Notes: a model not told the origin generated them from the sequence alone. A DNA stretch of 64,000 nucleotides from Pseudomonas sp. K2I15 (GCF_002204795.1 NZ_NIXO01000011.1:62001-126000); one strand, 5' to 3'. Shown: positions 10,435 to 19,383, counted from the stretch's first letter. Program-made: numbers and translations.

Positions 10435-13245
10435 ATGAGCCTGCCTGCTGCTTTTCTGAGCGACGCCGCACAACTGATCCCGAAAAATCGTCGCTTCGAC
10501 GATCCACTTTCCACCCTCGCCTTCGGCACCGACGCGAGTTTTTACCGACTGATCCCACAGTTAGTGGTCCGCGTTGAATCGGAAGATGAAGTAGTGGCCC
10601 TGCTGCAACTAGCCCAACGTGACCGCGTACCGGTGACCTTTCGTGCAGCGGGCACCAGCCTCTCCGGGCAGGCCATCAGCGACTCGGTGCTGATCGTGCT
10701 GGGGGACAATTGGAACGGGCGCGAGATTCGCGGCCAGGGCACACAAATCCGCCTGCAGCCCGGTGTGATTGGCGCACAGGCCAACGCCTGGCTGGCACCA
10801 TTCGGGCGCAAGATCGGGCCGGACCCGGCGTCGATCAATGCCTGCAAGATTGGCGGCATTGTCGCCAACAATGCCAGTGGCATGTGCTGTGGCACGGCCC
10901 AGAATACCTATCACACCCTGGCGGGCATTCGCCTGGTGCTGGCCGATGGCAGCCGTCTGGACACAGAAGATCCGGCCAGCGTTTCGGCCTTTCGCCAACA
11001 TCACGGCGACCTGCTTGAACGCCTGGCGACACTGGGTCGCGAAACGCGGGCCAACGCTGAACTCGCCGCAAAAATCCGCCACAAATACCGTCTGAAAAAT
11101 ACCACCGGCTTGTCACTCAACGCCCTGGTGGATTTTGACGAGCCACTGGATATCCTCAGCCATCTGTTGGTTGGCTCCGAAGGCACCCTGGGCTTTATCA
11201 GCGCAGTGACCTACGACACGGTGATCGATCACCCGAACAAAGCCTCGGCCCTGATCGTGTTCCCCGATGTGGAAGCCTGCTGCAACGCCGTGACCGTACT
11301 CAAAACCCAACCTGTTTCAGCGGTCGAACTGCTGGACCGCCGCAGCATGCGCTCGGTGCAGGACAAACCCGGCATGCCGGCTTTCGTACAGCATCTGTCG
11401 GAAAACGCCTGCGCCCTGTTGATCGAATCCCGCGCGGCATCGCCCTCGCTGCTGCATGAGCAACTGGCGCTGATCATGGCTTCCCTGGCCAGCTTCCCGG
11501 TGGAGAAACAGGTCGACTTCACCGAAGACCCGATTGAAAACGCCCGCCTGTGGGCGATCCGCAAAGACACATTCCCCGCCGTGGGTGCCGTGCGTAAAAC
11601 CGGCACCACCGTGATCATCGAAGACGTGACCTTCCCGGTGGAGCAACTGGCCATCGGGGTTAATCGCCTGATCGAGCTGTTCGACAAACATCACTACGAC
11701 GAAGCGATCCTTTTCGGACACGCCCTGGAAGGCAATCTGCACTTTGTGTTCACCCAAGGCTTCAACAGTGCGCAAGAAGTGGCGCGCTACCAGGCGTTCA
11801 TGGACGACGTCGCCCAGTTGGTGGCCGTAGAGTTTGGCGGTTCGTTAAAAGCAGAGCACGGCACCGGTCGCAACATGGCGCCCTTCGTCGAGCTGGAATG
11901 GGGCAGCGATGCCTACCAGTTGATGTGGCAGCTCAAGCGCCTGCTCGACCCCAACGGCATTCTCAACCCCGACGTGGTGCTCAGTGACGACCCACAAATC
12001 CACCTCAAACACCTCAAGCCGCTGCCCGCCGCGGACGAGCTTGTGGATAAGTGCATCGAGTGCGGCTTCTGCGAGCCGGTTTGCCCGGCGAAAGGGCTGA
12101 CCCTGAGCCCACGCCAGCGCATTGTGATCTGGCGTGATATCCAGGCCAAAAAGCGCGCCGGTATCGACACCACTGAACTGGAAGAGGCCTATCAATACCA
12201 AGGCATCGACACCTGCGCGGCAACCGGGCTTTGCGCCCAACGCTGCCCGGTAGGAATCAATACCGGCGACCTGGTGAAAAAGCTGCGCAGCCGCGACGCC
12301 GACCGTACGAAAACAGCCGAATGGCTATCGACGCATTTCGCCACCGCCTTGCAAGGGGCGCGCTTCACGTTGCACGTGGCCAACGGTGCGCGCATGTTCC
12401 TGGGCGCACCGCGACTGGCGAAGCTCTCGGCCACGGTGACCCGGCTGTCCAAGGGGCAAATCCCCCAGTGGACCAACGCCATGCCGCAACCGGAAAAAGC
12501 CATACGCTTCAGCCCCGCCGTGAGCGATGAGCGACCTCGCGTGGTGTACCTCGCCGCCTGCGTATCACGCGCAATGGGCCCGGCAGCCGGCGACAATGAA
12601 CAGATGTCGCTGTACGACAAAACCCGTGGTTTGCTGGAAAAAGCCGGTTACCAGGTAGTCTTCCCCGACAATCAGGACAACCTCTGCTGCGGCCAGCCTT
12701 TCGCGTCCAAAGGCTACGCCGAACAAGCCGAACACAAACGCGAGGAACTGATCGGCGCCCTGCTCCACGCCAGCCGTGGCGGCCTCGACCCGATCTACTG
12801 CGACACCAGCCCGTGCACCCTGCGCCTGGTCCAGGACCTGTCCGAAACACGCCTCGACCTCTACGACCCGGTACGTTTTATCCGCTCCCACCTGATGGAC
12901 CGGCTCGACTTCACACCCCAGGAAGCCCCGATCGCCGTGCACGTCACCTGCAGCACCCAACATTTGGGAGAAAGCCAGGCGCTGATCGACCTGGCCAGGC
13001 GTTGCAGCAAAAACGTGGTGATCCCCGAAGGCATTCACTGCTGTGGTTTTGCCGGCGACAAGGGCTTCACCACGCCAGAGCTGAATGCCCACTCACTGCG
13101 CAGCCTCAAAGACGCCGTGCAGTATTGCAGCGAAGGCATCTCCACCAGCCGTACGTGTGAGATTGGCCTGACGCAACATGGCGGGATTGATTACCACGGC
13201 CTGGTGTACCTGGTGGACCGAGTGACCCAGGCGCGCGCCCATTAG
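10435..13245 (+). CDS. dld: FAD/Fe-S D-lactate dehydrogenase (Dld-type)
   Basis: Membrane-associated respiratory dehydrogenase, 936 residues. The FAD-binding type 4 domain (about 40-270) contains TFRAAGTSLSGQA and NNASGMCCGT, and a FAD-linked oxidase C-terminal domain follows to about 520. Two ferredoxin-like clusters come next: Cys540/543/546/550 (CIECGFCEPVCP) and Cys594/600/604. The last part has two cysteine-rich CCG motifs (NLCCGQPF and HCCGFAGDKG) as in GlpC/LldE. Co-transcription with lldP supports D-lactate as substrate; D-2-hydroxyglutarate dehydrogenases are the main alternative. GGAGG precedes the ATG. Confidence 0.88.
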   Translation: MSLPAAFLSDAAQLIPKNRRFDDPLSTLAFGTDASFYRLIPQLVVRVESEDEVVALLQLAQRDRVPVTFRAAGTSLSGQAISDSVLIVLGDNWNGREIRGQGTQIRLQPGVIGAQANAWLAPFGRKIGPDPASINACKIGGIVANNASGMCCGTAQNTYHTLAGIRLVLADGSRLDTEDPASVSAFRQHHGDLLERLATLGRETRANAELAAKIRHKYRLKNTTGLSLNALVDFDEPLDILSHLLVGSEGTLGFISAVTYDTVIDHPNKASALIVFPDVEACCNAVTVLKTQPVSAVELLDRRSMRSVQDKPGMPAFVQHLSENACALLIESRAASPSLLHEQLALIMASLASFPVEKQVDFTEDPIENARLWAIRKDTFPAVGAVRKTGTTVIIEDVTFPVEQLAIGVNRLIELFDKHHYDEAILFGHALEGNLHFVFTQGFNSAQEVARYQAFMDDVAQLVAVEFGGSLKAEHGTGRNMAPFVELEWGSDAYQLMWQLKRLLDPNGILNPDVVLSDDPQIHLKHLKPLPAADELVDKCIECGFCEPVCPAKGLTLSPRQRIVIWRDIQAKKRAGIDTTELEEAYQYQGIDTCAATGLCAQRCPVGINTGDLVKKLRSRDADRTKTAEWLSTHFATALQGARFTLHVANGARMFLGAPRLAKLSATVTRLSKGQIPQWTNAMPQPEKAIRFSPAVSDERPRVVYLAACVSRAMGPAAGDNEQMSLYDKTRGLLEKAGYQVVFPDNQDNLCCGQPFASKGYAEQAEHKREELIGALLHASRGGLDPIYCDTSPCTLRLVQDLSETRLDLYDPVRFIRSHLMDRLDFTPQEAPIAVHVTCSTQHLGESQALIDLARRCSKNVVIPEGIHCCGFAGDKGFTTPELNAHSLRSLKDAVQYCSEGISTSRTCEIGLTQHGGIDYHGLVYLVDRVTQARAH

Positions 13246-13431
13246 AGCCGCCCTGTTTGGGTGCAAAACCTAATGACTTCGGGGTTTTTCGACGAATCCA
13301 GCAACAAAACAGAACCCCTGCGCGCCGACGTAGTCATCTGCATAAGCCTCGACAAACGAGGCTCATCAGTGACCTCGCTAGCTGTACGGAAAACCGGCAG
13401 CATCGAGCCTTATTTGCACAAGGAGATACCC

Positions 13432-13707
13432 ATGAAGCGTTCCGCTCTTGCTGGTTTGTTCATTACCGCTGCGATGCTGGCGTCCCCCGCGTTTGCTGCG
13501 GACAATCTGTGCGAAGCCAATCTCTCCAGAATCAAAAGCGGCGAACAACTCACCGCAGCCACAAGCCGTGGAGATGATGGCGACATCAAAGGCGATATTC
13601 AACGAGCCGAAGCCGCCCACGCAGCAGGCAACGACGGGCTATGCATCGAAATCACCACCAAGACCATTCAAGACCTGCAGAACACTGAAAAAGGCGGCAA
13701 TCAGTAA
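13432..13707 (+). CDS. Small secreted protein of unknown function
   Basis: 91-residue protein. The start is set by AAGGAGAT seven bases before the ATG; the frame is open further upstream without support. A Sec signal peptide with predicted cleavage after AFA (residue 22) leaves a mature protein of about 69 residues with two cysteines (27 and 71) that could form a periplasmic disulphide. The mature part is mostly helical and charged. I do not recognise a family. It stands alone between dld and ssrA and is followed by a hairpin. Confidence 0.75.
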   Translation: MKRSALAGLFITAAMLASPAFAADNLCEANLSRIKSGEQLTAATSRGDDGDIKGDIQRAEAAHAAGNDGLCIEITTKTIQDLQNTEKGGNQ

Positions 13708-13721
13708 CTCGCTGACCGCCC

Positions 13722-13745
13722 AAGGCCAACCTTGGGGTTGGCCTT
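13722..13745 (+). terminator. Hairpin after the small secreted protein gene
   Basis: AAGGCCAACC-TTGG-GGTTGGCCTT perfect 10-bp stem 14 bases past the stop. The following T content is low, so termination is probable rather than certain. Confidence 0.6.
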
Positions 13746-13810
13746 CTGTGACCGATTGGCGTACACTGCAAAGGCTTGTCACTCACTAAGAAACAACGAG
13801 TTACAAGCAC

Positions 13811-14208
13811 GGGGCCGTTTAGGATTCGACGCCGGTCGCGAAACTTTAGGTGCATGCCGAGTTGGTAACAGAACTCGTAAATCCACTGTTGCAACTTCTT
13901 ATAGTTGCCAATGACGAAACCTACGGCCAGGAATTCTCTCTCGCTGCGTAAGCAGCTTTAGATCCTGAGCTTCTGGTACCTTCGGGTCCAGCAATCACCA
14001 GGGGATGTCTGTAAACCCAAAGTGATTGTCATATAGAACAGAATCGCCGTGCAGTACGTTGTGGACGAATCGGCTAAAACTTACACAACTCGCCCAAAGC
14101 ACCCTGCCCTTCGGGTCGCTGAGGGTTAACTTAATAGATACGGCTACGCATGTAGTACCGACAGCGGAGTACTGGCGGACGGGGGTTCAAATCCCCCCGG
14201 CTCCACCA
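13811..14208 (+). ncRNA. ssrA: Transfer-messenger RNA (tmRNA, SsrA)
   Basis: One-piece tmRNA of about 398 nt. The 5' end GGGGCCGTTTAGGATTCGAC and the 3' end with the T-arm GGGTTCAAATCCC and GGCTCCACCA pair as an acceptor stem, and CCA is encoded. The tag reading frame runs 13907-13951: resume codon GCC and then NDETYGQEFSLAA before TAA, giving the tag (A)ANDETYGQEFSLAA, which ends in the expected LAA protease signal. It rescues stalled ribosomes with SmpB. ssrA 3' ends are common integration sites, and the next 5.5 kb look accessory. Confidence 0.96.
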
Positions 14209-14220
14209 CTTCATCATCTA

Positions 14221-14245
14221 AAGACGTCCACGGACGTCTTTTTTT
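14221..14245 (+). terminator. Intrinsic terminator of ssrA
   Basis: AAGACGTCC-AC-GGACGTCTT stem followed by TTTTT, 12 bases after the encoded CCA. Confidence 0.9.
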
Positions 14246-14294
14246 GTGCCTGAAATCCAGTGAATACGGGTTTTCAGCGCTTATGGCCTGGGGC

Positions 14295-14693
14295 TCACGC
14301 GAGCTCGGAGGACCGTGCCAGTGCTTGCGTGTCGATATATTCGCGGATGTTTTTCACTTTGCCATTTCGAACAGTCATGGCGAAGACAAAATGGTCCTCG
14401 AACGTCCTGTTCGTGGCCTTAACTTTCCCCGTGGCGAACCCGACCATCAGAACCCGGTCTCCCTGCGCTACAAATTCGGGGGGCTGCGGGAATGAAGTTT
14501 CGATTTCGCAAGCCTTCTGAAGCAAATCCACCAATCCCTGGTGCCCGCGGTGCGTGCCGGCCAGCGGCCAGTCCTCGCCCGGAATGATCCACTCGATATC
14601 TTCGGCAGACAACGCCAGCAGACCTGGCCTGTCGCCGCGGCCCATGGCTGCAAAAAAATTCTTCACAGTCTGGACATTTTCTTGTGTGCTCAT
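14295..14693 (-). CDS. SnoaL-like / ketosteroid-isomerase-fold protein
   Basis: 132-residue protein of the NTF2-like SnoaL superfamily. The start was placed at MSTQENVQTVKNFFAAMGRGD, which fits the family N-terminus. The pattern of an N-terminal helix, LLALSAEDIEWIIPG, the HRGHQGLVDLL loop and a C-terminal VFAMTVRNGKVKNIREYIDT strand pair is typical. Substrate unknown; these proteins can be enzymes or binding proteins. It is the last gene of a minus-strand series with NAD(P)-binding enzymes. Confidence 0.8.
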   Translation of the reverse strand: MSTQENVQTVKNFFAAMGRGDRPGLLALSAEDIEWIIPGEDWPLAGTHRGHQGLVDLLQKACEIETSFPQPPEFVAQGDRVLMVGFATGKVKATNRTFEDHFVFAMTVRNGKVKNIREYIDTQALARSSELA

Positions 14694-14782
14694 CGAAATC
14701 TCTCCATTTCCTTTACCCAGGATCGTGCCCGATATCATCGGACACGTTGTGGACCCGCTGGTGAGGACGTGGTGTCGGTGAT

Positions 14783-15403
14783 TCAGCCGATATCGACATT
14801 CATTGCGATGTCCCAAGTGCCGGCACCGTTTTTGGCCAGACCTATCATCATCAGACCGAGCCACTCGAGCGTCTGGGCCATCTGCAGGCCGCCGACATCC
14901 AACGGACGCAGTCCGAGACTCTCGAGGAAGGTCGAGACGCGCGCCTTGGCGTGCGCATCGTCCGCCGCGATGAACGCGTCGAGGCGTTTATCCTTGGCAA
15001 GTACGTGGCCGAAGAGGGTATTGAACGCCTTGACGACATGCGCGCTGGCGGGGGCGCCCTTGGCGATCTCCTGCGCGCCGGAACTGCCGTGGGGGGTGAC
15101 GAGGCCCGAGAGGTCGGGGGCGACCGGGTTGGTGATATCGATGATCACCTTACCGTCGAGCGCTTTCCCAAAGTCGGCCAGTACCGCCACCGCATTGGTG
15201 TACGGTACGGCGAGAATGACGATGTCACCCGCCGGAATGGCGCCGTAAGTCCCTGTGATCGCTCCGGATGCGAGCTTGTCGGCAAGCGCCTGCGCCTTGG
15301 CGGGATCGCGGCTGACAACTTCGACGGTGTGGCCGGCCTTGGCGATACGGCCGGCAATAGCCGTGGCCATGCCTCCTGAACCGATGATGCTGATAGTGCT
15401 CAT
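14783..15403 (-). CDS. NADPH-dependent F420-reductase-like oxidoreductase
   Basis: 206-residue Rossmann protein of the NADP oxidoreductase (F420-dependent type) family. The dinucleotide motif is at the N-terminus (SIIGSGGMATAIAGRIAKAGHTVEVVSRD), followed by GDIVILAVPYTNAV and IIDITNPV. Pseudomonads are not known to make F420, so the true electron partner is probably NADP(H) with another substrate. A decayed copy of its 5' end lies at about 17.6-17.75 kb beyond two epimerase genes. This is the intact copy. Confidence 0.8.
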   Translation of the reverse strand: MSTISIIGSGGMATAIAGRIAKAGHTVEVVSRDPAKAQALADKLASGAITGTYGAIPAGDIVILAVPYTNAVAVLADFGKALDGKVIIDITNPVAPDLSGLVTPHGSSGAQEIAKGAPASAHVVKAFNTLFGHVLAKDKRLDAFIAADDAHAKARVSTFLESLGLRPLDVGGLQMAQTLEWLGLMMIGLAKNGAGTWDIAMNVDIG

Positions 15404-15516
15404 GTGCAGTCTCCGTTCTGAAATCAGGTAATTTCAATCGTTTCTGGACGGGTTACGCCGTCGCGGCGTGGCCACCTGCCAGGCGCAGTGCGACCCGGCG
15501 GTGTGCCGTCACCTCA

Positions 15517-16458
15517 TCAGTCGGCCGGGAAGTAATGACCGCTATCCAGATCGGCGAAGAGTCCGGGCTGGGTTGGTTCCCAGCCAAGAACCCGACGCGT
15601 GATGGCGTTCGATGTCGGGGTGTCCAGCGTGACCAGATTCGCAAGGAACCCGAAGTAGCCAGGCAGCATCAGCACGTCTGCGGGAATAGACACGGCCGGA
15701 AGATTCAACCGGCTGGCAATGGCTTCGGCGATCTGGCGGTACGGGACAGCCACGTCGGCGATTGCATGCCAGCTTCTGCCCGCGGCGCCTTTCTCCAGCG
15801 CCAGGCGAAACACGGTGGCAAGGTCACGTGCGTGCACGGCCCCCCAACGGTTGGCACCGTCTCCGGGGTAGCCGACGACACCCTTTTCCTTAGCCAGCCC
15901 GATAAGCAACGGAAGGAAGCCGGCGTTATCGGTGGAGCTGTGCATGATCTCGGGGATCCGCACGATCGAAGACCGTATGCCCTTTTCGGCCAGACCGATC
16001 ACCGTGGTTTCCACAATGTTCCGAACCCGCAGGGTGTTCTTGTACGGATCGCCGCCGGGAAGGGGCGGATCCTCCTCGGTGGCCGGCCGGCCCAGGCCCT
16101 CCCACCCGGGCGAGCCGACGCTTCCAGACACGACCAACGGCTTTGCGCTGCCGGCCAGTGCTTCGCCATAGGCGAGCATGATCTCAAGCTCCGCAGCCGC
16201 AACGGCGTTGATCCCGCCAGTTGGAATCAGGTCCTGCCGATGCGCCAGGTGAATCACGCCGTCCGAGGCTGCGGCCGCTTCCTTTAACCCGTCGAGATCC
16301 TCGAGATTGCCGCGATGTACCTTGGCGCCGAGCGCAGCAGCCTGCGCCGCGGCCGTGTCGGACCGAGCCAGGGCAGTGACCTGATGGCCGGCGGCGATAA
16401 GATCGCAGATGATGTACGGACCGGAATGGCCGGTGCCGCCAGTAACAAAAACGTGCAT
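15517..16458 (-). CDS. NAD(P)-dependent epimerase/dehydratase-like SDR (copy B)
   Basis: 313-residue atypical SDR. The glycine motif VTGGTGHSGPYI sits at the extreme N-terminus and SDGVIHLAHR follows the fourth strand. The canonical YxxxK is not obvious. The C-terminal half resembles nucleotide-sugar epimerase-like proteins (LALEKGAAGRSWHAIAD). The neighbouring gene at 16543-17511 is a clear paralogue sharing most motifs, including the end DLDxGHYF. Substrate unknown. It belongs to the minus-strand series controlled, by inference, from the HxlR intergenic region at 17.8 kb. Confidence 0.82.
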   Translation of the reverse strand: MHVFVTGGTGHSGPYIICDLIAAGHQVTALARSDTAAAQAAALGAKVHRGNLEDLDGLKEAAAASDGVIHLAHRQDLIPTGGINAVAAAELEIMLAYGEALAGSAKPLVVSGSVGSPGWEGLGRPATEEDPPLPGGDPYKNTLRVRNIVETTVIGLAEKGIRSSIVRIPEIMHSSTDNAGFLPLLIGLAKEKGVVGYPGDGANRWGAVHARDLATVFRLALEKGAAGRSWHAIADVAVPYRQIAEAIASRLNLPAVSIPADVLMLPGYFGFLANLVTLDTPTSNAITRRVLGWEPTQPGLFADLDSGHYFPAD

Positions 16459-16542
16459 ATGCGTGCTCCTCGTGGGTAATGGGGTGCAAAAAAAGGGGCC
16501 AGGGGGCTGTGCCGGGCGCGTTTGCGATCCGGCGCCCCGCCG

Positions 16543-17511
16543 TCAGCTCAGGTCAGTCGGTGCAAAGTAATGGCCGTTGTCCAGGTCCTCGATCAGACCG
16601 GGCTGAACCGGGTCCCAGCCAAGAGCCTGGCGGGTGATGGCGTTCGACGCGGGGAGGTCTAGCGTGGCCACTGCCGCCAGGAACCCAAAGTAGCCCGGCA
16701 GCATCAGTTCGTCCGCGGGGATGCTCACGGCGGGTATTCCAAGGCGAGCGGCTATAGCCTCGGCGATCTCGCGGAACGGGATTCCTTCGTCGCCGATCGC
16801 GTGCCAGGTTTTGCCTGCGGCCCCCTTCTCGAGCGCCAGGCGGAACAGAGAGGCAAGATCGCGGACGTGCACGGCGGGCCAGCGGTTCTTGCCGTCTCCC
16901 GGATAGCCGGCGAAGCCCTTTGCTTTGGCGAGCATGATCAGCTGCAGGCGACCGGTCGCACTGTGTAAGAGAGTGGGAATCCGCACGACCGACGATCTAA
17001 CACCTCGCCCAGCGAGGCCCACCACGGCCGTTTCCACGATATTGCGGGCCAACAGAGTGCCTGAATCGATCGGGCCGCCAGGTAAAGCAGGATCATCCTC
17101 GGTCGCCGGTCGGCCCAGACTGACCGGTGCGCCGATAGGCGCCGCCCTGCCCACGTTCATGGGCGTGCCGATACTGCCTGCAACGACCAGTGGTTTATCC
17201 GTGCCCGCCAGCGCCTCGCCGAACGCGAGGACGGTCGCGAGTTCCGATTCGACTAAGGCGGCGATCCCGCCGGACGGAAGCAGTTCAGCCCTGTATCCGA
17301 GGTGGATGACGCCGTCGGACTCGACCGCCGCCGCCTTGAGCCCTTCGAGGTCGGCAAGATCTCCACGACGCACCTTGGCGCCAAGCGCATACGCCGCAGC
17401 CGCGGACGCGTCTGACCTTGCCAGAGCGACGACCTCGTGGCCGGCTGCGATGAGGTCGGGGATGACGTACGAACCGACGTGGCCGGTGCCGCCAGTGACG
17501 AAAACGAGCAT
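16543..17511 (-). CDS. NAD(P)-dependent epimerase/dehydratase-like SDR (copy A)
   Basis: 322-residue paralogue of the next gene. The start was set at MLVFVTGGTGHVGSYVIPDL because the preceding 36 in-frame codons lack similarity and overlap the decayed upstream gene. It shares the N-terminal Rossmann motif, SDGVIHLGYR, EALAGTDKPLVVAGS and LALEKGAAGKTWHAIGDEG with copy B, and has an insertion near residues 120-130 (PMNVGRAAPIGAPVS). Tandem duplication is the simplest explanation. Function unknown. Confidence 0.82.
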   Translation of the reverse strand: MLVFVTGGTGHVGSYVIPDLIAAGHEVVALARSDASAAAAYALGAKVRRGDLADLEGLKAAAVESDGVIHLGYRAELLPSGGIAALVESELATVLAFGEALAGTDKPLVVAGSIGTPMNVGRAAPIGAPVSLGRPATEDDPALPGGPIDSGTLLARNIVETAVVGLAGRGVRSSVVRIPTLLHSATGRLQLIMLAKAKGFAGYPGDGKNRWPAVHVRDLASLFRLALEKGAAGKTWHAIGDEGIPFREIAEAIAARLGIPAVSIPADELMLPGYFGFLAAVATLDLPASNAITRQALGWDPVQPGLIEDLDNGHYFAPTDLS

Positions 17512-17563
17512 GTTATTGGCCCTTCTGAGCAGTGTGATACGAGACGTTCTGCTGCGCGTGCGC

Positions 17564-17755
17564 TCAGTCAAAAAGACTAACGCCATCGCGAAATCGGCGT
17601 TTTTGACCGAGTGAGTCATGAGGCCCGGCTCCGATCTGCTCGGCCCGCGCCCGCGCCTTGGCGGCGTTGCGACTTATCAACTCGACGGCCTTGGCGGCAA
17701 GGCCGCCGATCGCTGCGGCCATGTCGCCTGAGCCGATAATGCTGATAGTGCTCAT
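17564..17755 (-). pseudogene. Truncated remnant of the F420-reductase-like gene
   Basis: From the ATG at 17755 the first about 44 codons (MSTISIIGSGDMAAAIGGLAAK, then VELISRNAAKARARAEQIGAG) match the N-terminus of the intact protein at 14783-15403, with a three-residue deletion in the second strand. Similarity then stops and the frame ends at 17564. The remaining 150 or so residues, including the substrate-binding part, are missing. Bases around the start codon are also conserved with the intact copy. This is a decayed duplicate. Confidence 0.75.
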
Positions 17756-17848
17756 GCGCTGTTTCCTTGCAGATATGGGGTTGATCATTCTCAGGCGGTG
17801 GTGCGACCCGACGAACTCACTCAACGTAGGATCCATGCTGTTCCGATC

Positions 17849-17898
17849 ACTTGCAAAAAGCAAGCAATCCATGGAGATTTTACTTGCGACATGCAAGC
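17849..17898. promoter_or_regulatory. Two identical inverted repeats, likely HxlR operators
   Basis: ACTTGC-N5-GCAAGC occurs at 17849-17865 and again at 17882-17898, with start-to-start spacing of 33 bp (about three helical turns). Both lie directly upstream of the HxlR gene at 17916 and in the spacer shared with the minus-strand series. The second copy would overlap the promoter or initiation region of the regulator. Confidence 0.65.
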
Positions 17899-17915
17899 GA
17901 TGCTAAGATCCAGCC

Positions 17916-18368
17916 ATGAAGACAACGCTTAAAGAAGACTTTCGATCCCACTGCGCGGTGAACTACGGCGTGGAGATTTTCGGCGACCGATGGTCGCTCT
18001 TGATCATTCGCGACATCGTTTTTGTTGGAAAGAAGACGTATGGCGACTTCCTGAAATCGGAAGAGGGAATCGCAACCAATGTTCTTGCTTCCCGACTTGC
18101 CTTTCTTGAGGAGCAAGGCGTTCTGTCGAAGGCGCCCAGCCCCGACGACAGGCGCAAGGACTTTTACACGTTGACCGAGAAGGGACTGGACCTCATTCCA
18201 ATTGTGATCAGCATTGTGCTGTGGAGCGCGAAGCATGATTCGAAGTCGTACGTGCGGCGCCGCGAGGATTTTGTTGCTCGATTAAGCCAAAACCCCATGC
18301 AGGTGAGCGAGGAAGTAAAGGCACTGGTCCGCAATGGCGGGTGCATCTTTCCTGAGGGCGGGGGATGA
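17916..18368 (+). CDS. HxlR-family transcriptional regulator
   Basis: 150-residue winged-helix regulator. The HxlR signature is clear: SHCAVNYGVEIFGDRWSLLIIRDI at the N-terminus with Cys13, then NVLASRLAFLEEQGVL and YTLTEKGLDLIPI. HxlR relatives such as YodB sense electrophiles or quinones through an N-terminal cysteine; whether Cys13 does so here is inference. It is divergent from the truncated reductase/epimerase series and preceded by two matching inverted repeats, so autoregulation plus control of the series is likely. Confidence 0.85.
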   Translation: MKTTLKEDFRSHCAVNYGVEIFGDRWSLLIIRDIVFVGKKTYGDFLKSEEGIATNVLASRLAFLEEQGVLSKAPSPDDRRKDFYTLTEKGLDLIPIVISIVLWSAKHDSKSYVRRREDFVARLSQNPMQVSEEVKALVRNGGCIFPEGGG

Positions 18369-18562
18369 ACAAGGCGGCAAACGCGCCCTGTCACGGCGCA
18401 CACACTGGATGCACACACCACCGGCAGGACGCTTGAAGGAGGACGAGCCTCTGCACCGCCACAGCCAAGGCAACGTCAAGTGGCGCCAGGTCCAAGACCA
18501 TTTGGGTTTACCGGGTCATACGACGCGCCTGACCATCGAATGGAGTACCTGGGCGTAGGGCG

Positions 18563-19297
18563 TCAGAGTTGAGCAAGACCGCCGTCAACGGCGACCTCGC
18601 TGGCGGTCATGAAGCTACTGTCCGGCGACGCGAGAAAGGCGGCCACGGCCCCGATCTCCGCCGGATCGGCCATGCGCTGAAGCGGAGTCATCGCGGCATA
18701 GACCTTCTGGCCCTCCTCGCCCAGCGCTTCCTTAGCCAGCTCGGTCGCAGTCGCCCCGGGCGACAGCACGTTTACCCGGATGCCGGTGCCCTTCAGGTCC
18801 TCCGCCCAGGTCCGCGCCAGGTTGCGCACTGCTGCCTTGCTCGCGCTGTAGGCGCTCATTCCCGGGGCGCCCGTAGTGCCGGCGCTCGATCCGGTCAGGA
18901 TGATCGAACCACCCAGGCCCATCAGCGGCAGCGCCTTCTGGACCGTGAAGATCGTCCCCTTCACATTGGTGTCGAAGGTTTCGTCAATGTGCTCGGCAGT
19001 GATCTTGCCGAGCGCAAGTGGACTTCCCGCGCCGGCATTGGCGAAGACGATGTCGAGGGTTCCACGCTCGGCCTTCACCGCCGCGTAGAGTCGGTCGAGG
19101 TCGGCCTCATCCGAGACCGAGCCCTTCACCGCACGGGCATTGGGCCCCAAGTCAGCCACAGCAGCGTCGAGGGCTTCCTGGCGGCGGCCGAAGATGAAGA
19201 CAAAGGCGCCCTCCTCAATGAAGCGCTTTGCAGCAGCGCGGCCGATGCCGGTAGCGCCACCGGTGATCACTGCGGTCTTCCCATTCAGTCTGGTCAT
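18563..19297 (-). CDS. Short-chain dehydrogenase/reductase
   Basis: 244-residue classical SDR. The start was taken at MTRLNGKTAVITGG because GAGGA lies eight bases upstream; earlier ATGs overlap that site. TGGATGIGRAAA is the cofactor loop, NAGAG the strand-4 motif, and the catalytic Ser/Tyr/Lys set is visible in TGSSAGTTGAPGMSAYSASKAA. The C-terminal ASPDSSFMTASEVAVDGGL is typical. Arg in FGRRQEA suggests NADP. It is divergent from the second HxlR gene at 19384, which probably controls it. Substrate unknown. Confidence 0.88.
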   Translation of the reverse strand: MTRLNGKTAVITGGATGIGRAAAKRFIEEGAFVFIFGRRQEALDAAVADLGPNARAVKGSVSDEADLDRLYAAVKAERGTLDIVFANAGAGSPLALGKITAEHIDETFDTNVKGTIFTVQKALPLMGLGGSIILTGSSAGTTGAPGMSAYSASKAAVRNLARTWAEDLKGTGIRVNVLSPGATATELAKEALGEEGQKVYAAMTPLQRMADPAEIGAVAAFLASPDSSFMTASEVAVDGGLAQL

Positions 19298-19383
19298 GTC
19301 ATGCATCCTCATTGAAGTTGTGCGCAAGCAGCGGGCGGCTTGCTTGAGGGCGAGTATGCAGAGCTGATAACCTAAGGACTAGT

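Noticed and set aside
14209..14300. Second ssrA-type attachment site and integrase for an ssrA island
   Set aside because: I found no repeat of the ssrA 3' end and no integrase gene within the window, so no att sites are annotated.
18334..18558. 74-codon plus-strand frame after the first HxlR gene
   Set aside because: Overlaps the HxlR 3' end, no ribosome-binding site, product not recognisable; the 194-base gap after the HxlR gene shows nothing else.
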